Shown here: positions 1 through 6,189 of the stretch, one piece after another
Layout of the letters: each line of letters begins with the position of its first letter
Position numbering within the stretch: position 1 is the stretch's first letter
From: Pseudomonadota bacterium
GTDB lineage: Bacteria; Pseudomonadota; Alphaproteobacteria; JAAXGF01
Reading direction: 5' to 3'
DNA length: 11,102 nucleotides
Assembly: GCA_022563655.1 (NCBI GenBank)
Contig: JADFMW010000065.1
Coordinates: forward strand, 1 to 11,102
Program-made: the position numbers and the translations under genes
Notes under the pieces: generated by a model
What the model saw: the letters and a program-made list of their open reading frames with translations, nothing else
Databases searched by the model: none
What the model was told of the DNA's origin: nothing

Positions 1-28
1 CCGTCGCCCATGGCCCGAGCCGGCGCGC

Positions 29-1666
29 TCACCCCCCGAGCGGGCCGTAGGCCGAGATATCGCGGATGTCGGTCTTGAGGTGGATCAGCGCCGGGCCGTC
101 GTGCTCGAGCGCCGCCTCGAAGGCAGGGCCGAACTCGGCCGTCCGTTCGACCGTCCAGGCCGGCACGCCATAGGCGCGCCCCATGGCCGCGAAATCGGGG
201 TTGGTGAGCTCGACGCCGTGGTAGGCGCCGGCGCCGGCGAAGCGGTGCTGGTGCATCAGGATGGTGCCGTAGGCGCCGTTGTCGCAGACGATGACCTTGA
301 TCGCCAAGCCTTCCCTGACGGCGGTGGCGAGCTCCTGGCCGGTCATCAGGAAACCGCCGTCGCCGACGAAGGCGACGACCGTGGCCCCGGGCCGCACCAG
401 CTTCGCCGCCACGGCGCCGGGCACCGCCTGGCCCATCGCGCCCGCGGCCGCGCCGACCTGGCTGTAGGGCCGGGTGAAGGGAAAGTAGCGGTGCACCCAG
501 CTCGCGAAGTTGCCGGCGTCGTTGGTGATGACGTGGTCGGTCCCCGCCAGGCGCGCGGCCACCGTCTTGACGACCGCGGCCATGTCGACCTCGCCCAGCG
601 CCGCCGGACCGTCCCGGCAGAACCCGCGATAGGCGTGGTTCACCTCGTCGCGCCACGCCAGCCGCTCGTTGGGCGGCGGCGGCAGAGCACTGGCCAGCGC
701 CGCAAGCGTGAGGCGCACGTCGGCGGCGATGGCGACGTCCGCGATACGCGTGCGGCCGATGACGTTCGCATCGACGTGGATGTGGATGAGCTTTTGATCG
801 TCGCGCAGAAGCGTGTGGTCCTCGGTGGTGACGGCGTCGAGGCGGCTGCCGGCGGCGATCACCAGGTCGCAGTCGCGCCAGGCCTCGCGCTGGAACGGCG
901 CGCGGCCGATGCCGAAGTGGCCGAAGTAGGCGCCGTCGTCGTTGGCGAAGGCGTCCTGGCGGCGGAAGGCGGTGACCACCCCGGCGCCCGCGGCGGCGGC
1001 GAACTCGGCGAGGGCATCGTGGGCGCTTTCGAAGGCGATCAGCTCGCCGGCGACGACGACGGGCCGGCGCGCCCCGGCGATCAGCTCGACCGCGGCGGCG
1101 AGCGCCTCGGCCGAAGGCGCGCTGACCGCGCGCGGCGCCGGACCGGGGATGGCGGCCGCGTCGGCGTCGCCCTCGGTGACGTCCTCGGGCAACGGCACGA
1201 CCACCGGGCCGGGCCGCCCGGCGGTGGCGAGGCCGAGCGCGCGCGCCGTGGCCGGGGCGACCTCGGCGGCGCTCGATGGCTCGATGACGGCCTTGGCGAT
1301 GGCCCCGTACATCAGCCGGTAGTCGATCTCCTGGAACGACTCGAGGCCCTTCTGGCGGGTCGGCACCTGGCCGATGAACAGCACCAGCGGCGTCGAGTCC
1401 TGCGCCGCCGTGTGCACGCCGATGGCGGCGTTGGTCGCTCCCGGGCCGCGGGTGACGAAGACGATCCCGGGCATCCGCGTGAGCTTGCCGTAGGCGTCGG
1501 CGGCGAACGCCGCGCCCGCCTCGTGGCGGTTGGTGATCAGCCTGAGGCGTGCGCGCTCGCGCCGCAGCGCCTCGAGCACCGCAAGGTAGCTCTCGCCGGG
1601 GACGCAGAACGCCGTATCGACGCCGTGCGCGAGCAGGGTGGCAACCAGGGCGCCGCCGCCGTCCAT
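29..1666 (-). CDS. Thiamine diphosphate-dependent enzyme, acetolactate synthase superfamily
   Basis: This 545-residue protein has the three-domain layout of the acetolactate synthase/benzoylformate decarboxylase superfamily. The N-terminal Pyr domain (about 1-165) contains RHEAGA with the cofactor-activating Glu49 and the GPGATNA stretch. A central Rossmann-like domain (about 185-325) follows. The C-terminal PP domain (about 365-545) carries the diphosphate/Mg motif GDG (435-437) through Asn463. The reaction cannot be named: no FAD- or substrate-specific signature is clear, and many alphaproteobacterial members of this group are uncharacterised. It should be cytosolic and multimeric. I place the start at 1666 because the longer frame would begin inside the upstream RidA-family gene; from 1666 the product begins directly at the Pyr domain. 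The ribosome binding site there is weak (G-rich). The gene lies 16 bp downstream of the RidA-family gene, so the two are probably co-transcribed. Confidence 0.85.
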   Translation of the reverse strand: MDGGGALVATLLAHGVDTAFCVPGESYLAVLEALRRERARLRLITNRHEAGAAFAADAYGKLTRMPGIVFVTRGPGATNAAIGVHTAAQDSTPLVLFIGQVPTRQKGLESFQEIDYRLMYGAIAKAVIEPSSAAEVAPATARALGLATAGRPGPVVVPLPEDVTEGDADAAAIPGPAPRAVSAPSAEALAAAVELIAGARRPVVVAGELIAFESAHDALAEFAAAAGAGVVTAFRRQDAFANDDGAYFGHFGIGRAPFQREAWRDCDLVIAAGSRLDAVTTEDHTLLRDDQKLIHIHVDANVIGRTRIADVAIAADVRLTLAALASALPPPPNERLAWRDEVNHAYRGFCRDGPAALGEVDMAAVVKTVAARLAGTDHVITNDAGNFASWVHRYFPFTRPYSQVGAAAGAMGQAVPGAVAAKLVRPGATVVAFVGDGGFLMTGQELATAVREGLAIKVIVCDNGAYGTILMHQHRFAGAGAYHGVELTNPDFAAMGRAYGVPAWTVERTAEFGPAFEAALEHDGPALIHLKTDIRDISAYGPLGG

Positions 1667-1682
1667 CGCCCGCCCGCCCCGC

Positions 1683-2150
1683 TCATGCGATCTCGAAGAC
1701 GGCGTCGACCTCGACCGCGACGCCAAGGGGCAGGGCCGGCGCCCCGACCGCGAAGCGCGCGTGGCGTCCTTTTTCGTCGAACACCTCGATCATGAGATCG
1801 GAGGCCCCGTTCAAGACCTTGGGCTGGTCCGTGAAGTCGGGCGTCGAGGTGACGAAGCCGCCCAGCTTGACGCAGCGGACGACCCGATCGAGATTGCCGC
1901 CGCAAGCCTCCCTGACCTGAGCGATGATATTGAGCGCGCACAGGCGAGCGGCCTGGTACCCATCGTCGACGGTCATGCCGTCGCCCAGCCGGCCGCGGTA
2001 CATGATATTGCCGCTCTCGACCGGTATCTGGCCGGCAACGAACACGTGCTTGCCGCTGACGACGAAGGGCACGTAGTTGGCGGCCGGGGCGGCGGCCCTG
2101 GGGAGCTCGATGCCGAGTTCGGCGAGTCGCTGGTCGATGACGCCGGCCAT
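1683..2150 (-). CDS. RidA family protein (YjgF/YER057c/UK114), long subgroup
   Basis: The 155-residue product belongs to the RidA/YjgF fold family, in the subgroup with an N-terminal extension of about 25 residues (classic RidA is about 130). Typical landmarks are VFVAGQIPV (about 37-44), NIIAQVREACGGNLDRVVRCVKL (roughly 74-96) and the C-terminal block with Arg132 followed by G, LP and VAVEVDAVFE. Arg132 aligns with the catalytic Arg of RidA, which hydrolyses reactive enamine/imine intermediates such as 2-aminoacrylate. Members of this subgroup often act on other substrates, so the activity here is open. RidA proteins form cytosolic trimers with active sites between subunits. A strong ribosome binding site (GGAGGAGG, 8 nt before the ATG) fixes the start. 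The gene precedes the thiamine diphosphate enzyme by 16 bp and follows the diguanylate cyclase by 69 bp. Confidence 0.92.
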   Translation of the reverse strand: MAGVIDQRLAELGIELPRAAAPAANYVPFVVSGKHVFVAGQIPVESGNIMYRGRLGDGMTVDDGYQAARLCALNIIAQVREACGGNLDRVVRCVKLGGFVTSTPDFTDQPKVLNGASDLMIEVFDEKGRHARFAVGAPALPLGVAVEVDAVFEIA

Positions 2151-2159
2151 GGACGGTGC

Positions 2160-2167
2160 CTCCTCCG
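2160..2167 (-). promoter_or_regulatory. Strong Shine-Dalgarno of the RidA-family gene
   Basis: On the minus strand GGAGGAGG lies about 8 nt before the ATG at 2150. It is stronger than the sites of the neighbouring genes and supports this start codon. Confidence 0.75.
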
Positions 2168-2219
2168 TTTCGCTTGGCGGAATGTCGCGGCGGTGGTCTA
2201 GAAGCTTATTGCGCCGCTG

Positions 2220-2987
2220 TCAAACGCGCGCAGCCATCGCCGGGCCACCGGGCGGCGGCGCGGTCGTGGACGCGTGCGTCGGGCGCACCCAGGGGTGCAG
2301 GATTCGCGGCTTGGCCCGCTTGTTGCGATACATCGCGGTGTCGGCCCGCGCGAGCAGCGCCTCGGCCTTGTCGCCGGGGCCGTATGGCTTGACGCCCATG
2401 CTCGCGCGCACCGGGATATCGAACTCGCCGTACGGCACCACGGCCGCGTTGAACAGCCGCTCGAGCGCGGCGGCGCGGCGGCGCCCGCCGCGCGGCGTGG
2501 TGTGCACCAGGATCGCGGCGAACTCGTCGCCGCCGATGCGGGCGACGAAGTCGGTGGCGCGCACGTTGTCGCTGAGCAAGGCGGCGACGTGACGCAACAC
2601 GGCATCCCCCGCCTGGTGGCCGAGGCCGTCGTTGATCGCCTTGAAGTCGTCGAGGTCGATGTAGGCGAGCACGCCGGTGTCGCCGAAGCGCTCGGCGAGG
2701 GCGAGGGTGCGCAACAGTTGCCGGCTGAAGCCGCGGCGATTTTCGAGCCCGGTCAGCTCGTCGGTGAACGTCATCGCCTCGAGCGTGGCGATGCGCTGCT
2801 GGTGCTCGGCGAGGTGCTGCTGCGCCTCGGCGGCGACGAGCAGCGCGGTTTCCAGCAACGACCTTGCGACGCCGCCACCGTTCCCGCCGCCGGTGGCGCA
2901 TGTGGCAAGCAGGCGATCGGCGATATGGCCGACGTTTTCGATCAACTCGGCGCTCTGTTGCGCCGCGGCTGCGGAGTGTTGCGTCAT
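2220..2987 (-). CDS. GGDEF-domain diguanylate cyclase
   Basis: The 255-residue protein has an N-terminal alpha-helical region (about 1-72) rich in Ala, Gln and Glu, probably a coiled coil for dimerisation. A GGDEF domain follows (about 73-225). It makes cyclic di-GMP from two GTP if active. Visible catalytic features are DELTGLENRRGF (about 76-87), the metal-binding Asp in YIDLDDF (109-115) and an intact GGDEF signature (152-156). The product-inhibition site RxxD is present as RATD (143-146), exactly five residues before GGDEF, so feedback inhibition is expected. There is no signal peptide, membrane segment or recognisable sensor domain, so it is probably soluble. The C-terminal tail of about 30 residues (rich in Pro and Ala) is unassigned. 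An AAGGA ribosome binding site lies about 10 nt upstream. Its leader contains the 14-bp tandem repeat array at 3011-3094. Confidence 0.92.
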   Translation of the reverse strand: MTQHSAAAAQQSAELIENVGHIADRLLATCATGGGNGGGVARSLLETALLVAAEAQQHLAEHQQRIATLEAMTFTDELTGLENRRGFSRQLLRTLALAERFGDTGVLAYIDLDDFKAINDGLGHQAGDAVLRHVAALLSDNVRATDFVARIGGDEFAAILVHTTPRGGRRRAAALERLFNAAVVPYGEFDIPVRASMGVKPYGPGDKAEALLARADTAMYRNKRAKPRILHPWVRPTHASTTAPPPGGPAMAARV

Positions 2988-3010
2988 TGCTGCTTGGTCC
3001 TTCTCGGGGC

Positions 3011-3094
3011 GATCATATCTGGGCGATCATATCTGGGCGATCATATCTGGGCGTTCATATCTGGGCGTTCATATCTGGGCGTTCATATCTGGGC
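3011..3094. repeat. Six-copy 14-bp tandem repeat upstream of the diguanylate cyclase
   Basis: Six contiguous units with no spacer: three of GATCATATCTGGGC (3011-3052) followed by three of GTTCATATCTGGGC (3053-3094). The two types differ at one base and are sorted into blocks, which suggests repeated local duplication. The array ends 24 bp before the start codon of the minus-strand diguanylate cyclase. On that strand each GATC-type unit contains TATGAT, a 5/6 match to a sigma-70 -10 box, and each GTTC-type unit contains TATGAA. No matching -35 element was seen. The unit length is not a multiple of three, so the frames running through it are not evidence of coding. Confidence 0.95.
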
Positions 3095-3323
3095 GTACGG
3101 CAAGGCTGCATACGGCCCCTAGCAAACTTCGTGCCAAGCCGCGACTCCCTGATGCCGCGTGATAAATTCCCTTCGCCGGCGGCTCGTTCGAGGGGAAGGA
3201 ACTGCCGCACGGAAGGTTTTGCCAGCGCTCCCCCGGACCGACCGGCCGAGGAGGCAAGGATTTCATCGGTTGACGCAAGGCATCCACACGGCCCATCCTT
3301 AAACCCCGGCGTCGCGGCGCTAT

Positions 3324-3359
3324 CCCATCGGGCGGCCCGTCGGGCGGCCCATCGGGCGG
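3324..3359. repeat. Three-copy 12-bp tandem repeat just upstream of eipB
   Basis: Three units of CCC(A/G)TCGGGCGG lie head to tail and end 17 bp before the eipB ATG. Units 1 and 3 are identical; unit 2 has one A-to-G change. Each unit can pair with itself (CCC with GGG), so the leader RNA could form small hairpins next to the ribosome binding site. The repeat does not belong to eipB if the signal peptide start at 3377 is right. Confidence 0.85.
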
Positions 3360-3376
3360 ACGGAAAGTTTTTTGTC

Positions 3377-4177
3377 ATGCGCACGATCGTCAGAACGATC
3401 TGGCTTAACCTCGCCCTGGCGGCGAGCGCGGTGGCGGTGGTGGACGGCGCGGCGTGGGCCGAACTCGCGTCGTACCGCGCCGTCTACGCAATGACGCTCG
3501 CGTCGACGCGGTCCGCGAGCGAAATAACCGATCTCAGCGGCAAGATGGCGCTCGAGTTCGTCGACGTCTGCGATGGCTGGACGGTCGAGCAGCGCATCGC
3601 CTTGCTGATGGTCAATCCCGACGGCAGGGAGGCGCGCACCTACACCAGCTTCATCAGTTGGGAAGCGAAGGACGGCACCCGCTTCCGCTTCGAGCAACAG
3701 ACCCTGCTCGACGGCAAGACCATCGAGGAGATCAGCGGTCAGGCGGTATTGGAGCCCGCCAAGGGCGGCATCGCCTATCTCACCAAGCCCGAGAAGGTCG
3801 AGATCCCGCTGCCGCGCGGCACCCTGTTCCCTTCGCGGCACACGGTGGAGCTGATCGCCCGCGCTCAAGCCGGAGAGAGTCACTTCCTCAGCGTCGTCTT
3901 CGACGGCTCGACGCTGGAAAACCCCAACCAGGTGAGCGCGTTCATCGGCGCTCCGACGACCCTCAAGGGGCTCGGCGAGGGCGACGGCGAGCAGACCGCG
4001 TGGCCGGTTCGGGTCGCGTTCTTCGGTCTGAAGCAGCAGACGCCCGAGCCCGACATCGAGATCGGCCTGATGCTGCAGGCCGACGGCGTCGCGCGCGAGG
4101 TCGACCTCGACTACCAGGGTTTCACGATCCACGGCGAGCTCGCCAGCTTCGAGTCGCTGCCGCCGATGGACTGTTAG
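3377..4177 (+). CDS. eipB: EipB-like periplasmic cell-envelope protein (DUF1849)
   Basis: The 266-residue product matches the DUF1849/EipB family, a periplasmic beta-spiral protein required for envelope integrity in Brucella and conserved in Alphaproteobacteria. Residues 1-28 form a Sec signal peptide: positively charged start, hydrophobic core, and AWA before the likely cleavage site at 28/29. The family hallmark is a disulfide between a Cys in the VCDGW motif and a Cys near the C-terminus; here these are Cys65 and the very last residue, Cys266. Other typical parts are ASYRAVYAMTL just after cleavage, LEFVDVCDGWTVEQRI (59-74) and a C-terminal DYQGFTIHGEL block. I chose the ATG at 3377 because it alone gives a proper signal peptide; GGAAAG precedes it by 9 nt. 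In-frame sequence further upstream runs through intergenic repeats. The symbol rests on family likeness, not on tested function. Confidence 0.88.
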   Translation: MRTIVRTIWLNLALAASAVAVVDGAAWAELASYRAVYAMTLASTRSASEITDLSGKMALEFVDVCDGWTVEQRIALLMVNPDGREARTYTSFISWEAKDGTRFRFEQQTLLDGKTIEEISGQAVLEPAKGGIAYLTKPEKVEIPLPRGTLFPSRHTVELIARAQAGESHFLSVVFDGSTLENPNQVSAFIGAPTTLKGLGEGDGEQTAWPVRVAFFGLKQQTPEPDIEIGLMLQADGVAREVDLDYQGFTIHGELASFESLPPMDC

Positions 4178-4233
4178 CGGGGCGCGCGCCGCTCGTCTGC
4201 GCTCCGGCGCCACGGCAGGATGGCCGCTGGACC

Positions 4234-4332
4234 GGCCGTCGTGGCCTGGCCGTCGTGGCCTGGCCGTCGTGGCTTGGCCGTCGCGGCCCGGTCGGCGTGG
4301 GCTTGGTCCTCGCGGCTTGGTCGTCGCGGGCC
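4234..4332. repeat. Degenerate 14-bp minisatellite (about 7 units) between eipB and divK
   Basis: Units follow GGCCGTCGTGGCCT. The first two (4234-4247, 4248-4261) are identical and the third (4262-4275) differs by one base. Later units (4276-4289, 4290-4304, 4305-4318, 4319-4332) are progressively altered, and one is 15 bp long. The gradient from perfect to degenerate copies suggests ongoing expansion at the left end. The array starts 57 bp after the eipB stop and ends 18 bp before the candidate CtrA box of divK. Confidence 0.88.
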
Positions 4333-4349
4333 GATATGGTTACAATTTG

Positions 4350-4364
4350 ATAACGATCCGGTAA
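4350..4364 (+). promoter_or_regulatory. Candidate CtrA-type box upstream of divK (ATAA-N7-GTAA)
   Basis: ATAA, seven bases, GTAA: one mismatch per half from the TTAA-N7-TTAA consensus of the alphaproteobacterial master regulator CtrA. The same box with the same spacing, inside a shared TTTGATAAC...GTAACC context, lies upstream of the second divK copy (6581-6595), while the surrounding leader sequences differ. In Caulobacter divK is a CtrA target. Binding here is inferred. Confidence 0.45.
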
Positions 4365-4422
4365 CCTTTCTGGCATACGGTGTCGTGCCGTACTGGCCGA
4401 AGGCGGAGCTCGGAGCCAACCA

Positions 4423-4458
4423 ACGGCCGATGGGGCCGCTGGGGCCGATGGGGCCGAC
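4423..4458. repeat. Four-copy 9-bp G-rich repeat in the divK leader
   Basis: Units of GGGGCCGNN at 4432-4440, 4441-4449 and 4450-4458, with a degenerate copy at 4423-4431. The array ends 11 bp before an alternative divK start (4470) and 20 bp before the preferred start (4479). It gives three GGGG tracts plus a GGG at 4467-4469. Confidence 0.85.
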
Positions 4459-4478
4459 CGGTGATCGGGATGGAGCGA

Positions 4479-4844
4479 ATGACGAGCACCATACTCATCG
4501 TCGAAGACAACGAGCTCAACATGAAGCTGTTTCGCGACCTGCTCGAGGCGCACGGCTACGACACGCTGGAGGCCAAGAACGGCAAGGACGCGCTCAAGCT
4601 CATCCGCGATCACCATCCCGACCTGATCATCATGGACATGCAGCTGCCGGAGGTGTCGGGCCTCGAGGTGACACGCCAGATCAAGAACGACGACGAGATC
4701 AAGACCATCCCGGTCGTCGCCGTCACCGCCTTCGCGATGAAGGGGGACGAGGAGAAGTTCCGTGCTGGAGGCTGCGAGGCTTACATCGCCAAGCCCATTT
4801 CGGTGGCCCAGTTCGTCGATACCGTGAAGCGGTTCGTCGCCTAG
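4479..4844 (+). CDS. divK: Single-domain response regulator DivK
   Basis: This 121-residue protein is a stand-alone receiver domain and matches DivK closely. Shared blocks include ILIVEDNELNMKLF (5-18), DLIIMDMQLPE (48-58), SGLEVT, and VVAVTAFAMKGDEE with GGCEAYI.KPISV. The acidic pocket is Glu9/Asp10, the phospho-acceptor is Asp53 (as in Caulobacter), and Thr83 and Lys105 complete the active site. DivK-P acts on DivL/CckA to lower CtrA activity and stimulates DivJ and PleC, which in turn phosphorylate PleD. I prefer the ATG at 4479 because the protein then lines up with the other copy at 6693. An in-frame ATG at 4470 preceded by GGTGATC, which matches the extended Shine-Dalgarno, would add three residues and is equally possible. 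Unusually, the gene is separated from pleD by about 2 kb, and a second, damaged copy sits next to pleD. Confidence 0.93.
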   Translation: MTSTILIVEDNELNMKLFRDLLEAHGYDTLEAKNGKDALKLIRDHHPDLIIMDMQLPEVSGLEVTRQIKNDDEIKTIPVVAVTAFAMKGDEEKFRAGGCEAYIAKPISVAQFVDTVKRFVA

Positions 4845-4852
4845 CGCTGAAC

Positions 4853-4870
4853 GGCCGCCCGCGGGCGGCC
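4853..4870 (+). terminator. Perfect GC palindrome after divK, possible terminator hairpin
   Basis: GGCCGCCCGCGGGCGGCC, a perfect 18-bp palindrome, lies 8 bp after the divK stop. It can fold into a 7-bp GC stem with a CGCG loop. No T-run follows directly (the nearest, TTTTTT, is about 33 bp on), so intrinsic termination is uncertain. It stands between convergent genes. Confidence 0.45.
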
Positions 4871-4884
4871 TCGCACCCGCTCCG

Positions 4885-4998
4885 TCAGAACCATTTCAGG
4901 CCGTTTTTTACCAGGGTCCGTGTGGCCGCCGGCGCCGCGGCGTTGCACGTCCGGACGATCCCTTGGTCATCGATGCCCAGGATTCCATCGAGGTTGTT
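4885..4998 (-). pseudogene. Out-of-frame PAS-domain fragment, lost 3' part of the CHASE2 gene
   Basis: Reading the minus strand one base out of the CHASE2 frame, starting right after its Val-Val-Glu (365-367), gives NNLDGILGIDDQGIVRTCN and then AAA, followed by 15 unrelated residues and a stop at 4885. The motif (VVE)NxLDGIxxIDxxGxxxxxNAAA is the typical beginning of a PAS domain in sensor proteins. The CHASE2 gene therefore once continued into a PAS domain and probably an output domain. A frameshift near 4997 and loss of everything beyond about 4930 removed it. The PAS assignment is by motif only. Confidence 0.6.
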
Positions 4999-6097
4999 CA
5001 ACGACCGCGCGCAACACTGCATGCCTTCGCCTGAAGCCCGCCCGCCGCACGAACAGGTGCACGGCCTGCCGATCGATGCGCGAGACGAGGCAGGCGCCGT
5101 ACGACAGCAGCAGCGTCAAAGCCCAGGGGGACGTATCGAGAATGACGGGCGCAAGGGCGTGGGCGGCGAGCGCGAGCAGCGCGAGACCGGCGATACACAG
5201 GGCCATGGCGCCGAGCCCCCGGCGCCACGACCAGTCGCGAAAACGCGGGCCAAGAAACCAGGCGAGAACCAGTACGCCGACGAGGATCGGAATGGCGCCG
5301 ACGCGGTACAGGGCCCGGCCTTGAACCAGCGACTGGTAGGCGAGCGCCCGCAACAGCGTCCCCGGCAAGGTCTCGTATAGCGGCACCGGCACCCGGTCGC
5401 CGAGCCCGATCGCTCCCACCATCACCGCCTTGCCGGCGAGCATCCCGGGGTCGAAGTTTCCGGCCAGCACATCCACGAACGAGAGCCGCGCAACCGACGC
5501 GACGTCGATGCCGTAATCGACGTAGTAGGCATTACGAAGCGGGTACTGTTGGTCGGCGAGCTCGGCCGCCAAACCCGGAACCGCCGTATCCTTCCATGCA
5601 CGACGCATGGGCATTCGCCGCACCAGCCCGTCCGCCTCGGGGCGGACGTTGACCGTGGCGAGGGTTGCGTGCTGGCGGAACCTGGGCAGGGGCTCCGTGC
5701 GCACCAGCCTCGGGGCTTTGCCATCCGCCCGGCGCCAGTGCTCGTAAACAGGCAGGATGACGTGCTTTTCGGTGGCGGCCAGGGCCTGCTCCAGCCGTTC
5801 GTCGGCCTCCGGGTCGGAGCTGGAGTCGAAGGCGACGTCGAAGGCGATCACGCGGGCGCCCGCCGAATCGAGCCTCTCCAGCACCGCCGCATGATAGTCG
5901 CGCGGCCACGGCCGGACGCCGAGCTCCCGCAGGCTTTTGGCGTCGATGGCGACGAGCACGAGATCGTCGTTGGCGGGCCGCTGCACCAAGCGGAACCGGG
6001 CGTCCATCAGCTCGCCTTCGATCGGCTCCAGCCCGCCCGACAGATAAAGCGCGGCGGTCAACAGGAATATCGGCAAATAGAGCCGTTTCTGCCTCAT
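4967..6097 (-). CDS. CHASE2-domain membrane sensor, truncated (no output domain)
   Basis: The 376-residue product has an N-terminal membrane segment (about 6-21) and a large extracytoplasmic CHASE2 domain (about 25-260). CHASE2 marks are VLVAIDAKSLRELG.RPWPRDYHA and LPGTLLRALAYQSLVQGRAL. Three membrane segments follow (about 266-284, 297-315, 319-338). CHASE2 proteins sense an unknown extracellular signal and normally pass it to a cytoplasmic kinase, cyclase or GGDEF/EAL output domain. Here only about 35 cytoplasmic residues follow, and the last nine are out-of-frame coding: the true continuation, a PAS start, is readable in the next frame (4885-4998). The gene is therefore broken; the product might still insert in the membrane but has no visible output. 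GGAAG just before the ATG is a close ribosome binding site. The gene is convergent with divK. It may be annotated as a pseudogene elsewhere. Confidence 0.85.
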   Translation of the reverse strand: MRQKRLYLPIFLLTAALYLSGGLEPIEGELMDARFRLVQRPANDDLVLVAIDAKSLRELGVRPWPRDYHAAVLERLDSAGARVIAFDVAFDSSSDPEADERLEQALAATEKHVILPVYEHWRRADGKAPRLVRTEPLPRFRQHATLATVNVRPEADGLVRRMPMRRAWKDTAVPGLAAELADQQYPLRNAYYVDYGIDVASVARLSFVDVLAGNFDPGMLAGKAVMVGAIGLGDRVPVPLYETLPGTLLRALAYQSLVQGRALYRVGAIPILVGVLVLAWFLGPRFRDWSWRRGLGAMALCIAGLALLALAAHALAPVILDTSPWALTLLLSYGACLVSRIDRQAVHLFVRRAGFRRRHAVLRAVVEQPRWNPGHR

Positions 6098-6111
6098 CTT
6101 CCATCGCCCCG

Positions 6112-6119
6112 ATGGTTAA
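6112..6119 (-). promoter_or_regulatory. CtrA half-site-like TTAACCAT before the CHASE2 gene
   Basis: On the minus strand TTAACCAT lies 15 bp before the CHASE2 start codon. It equals the half-site described for CtrA in Caulobacter. An 8-mer occurs by chance fairly often, but it is rarer in GC-rich DNA. Confidence 0.35.
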
Positions 6120-6189
6120 CCGGCGGGTCGCCGAAATCAGCCGCCGCCACGACCGACGTCAGGCGAGGCCGCTATGCTCTGCGCCATTT

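Larger units (their letters stand above)
2988..3376. other. Divergent intergenic region between the diguanylate cyclase gene and eipB
   Basis: This 389-bp gap must hold the promoters of both divergent genes. It contains a six-copy 14-bp array at its left end and a three-copy 12-bp array at its right end, described separately. A TTGACG hexamer at 3270-3275 resembles a -35 element on the plus strand, but no good -10 follows at 16-18 bp. I see no convincing gene in 3095-3323; the open frames there have no family resemblance. Confidence 0.6.
4178..4478. other. Intergenic region between eipB and divK, mostly repeats and divK control signals
   Basis: This 301-bp gap holds a degenerate 14-bp minisatellite (4234-4332), a CtrA-like box (4350-4364) and a 9-bp G-rich repeat (4423-4458). 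I see no gene and no T-tailed terminator for eipB. Confidence 0.6.

Noticed and set aside
1..11. ATG on the minus strand at 9-11 that could start the next gene of the left operon
   Set aside because: Only 11 bp are visible and no good ribosome binding site precedes it; not enough to call a gene.
80..1795. Long plus-strand frame opposite the thiamine diphosphate enzyme
   Set aside because: It is the antisense of a clear family member in GC-rich DNA, has Arg/Gly/Asp-rich low-complexity content and no family resemblance.
3011..3094. CRISPR array or replication iterons
   Set aside because: Units of 14 bp touch each other without spacers, so it is not CRISPR; no replication initiator gene or DnaA-box cluster is nearby, so iterons are unsupported.
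2864..3376. In-frame upstream extension of eipB through the 14-bp repeats
   Set aside because: It would run through part of the antisense diguanylate cyclase and two repeat arrays and would bury the signal peptide; the start at 3377 explains the protein better.
3055..3384. Minus-strand frames of 109 and 75 codons before the diguanylate cyclase
   Set aside because: No recognisable domain, no ribosome binding site of note, and they overlap repeats and the eipB leader.
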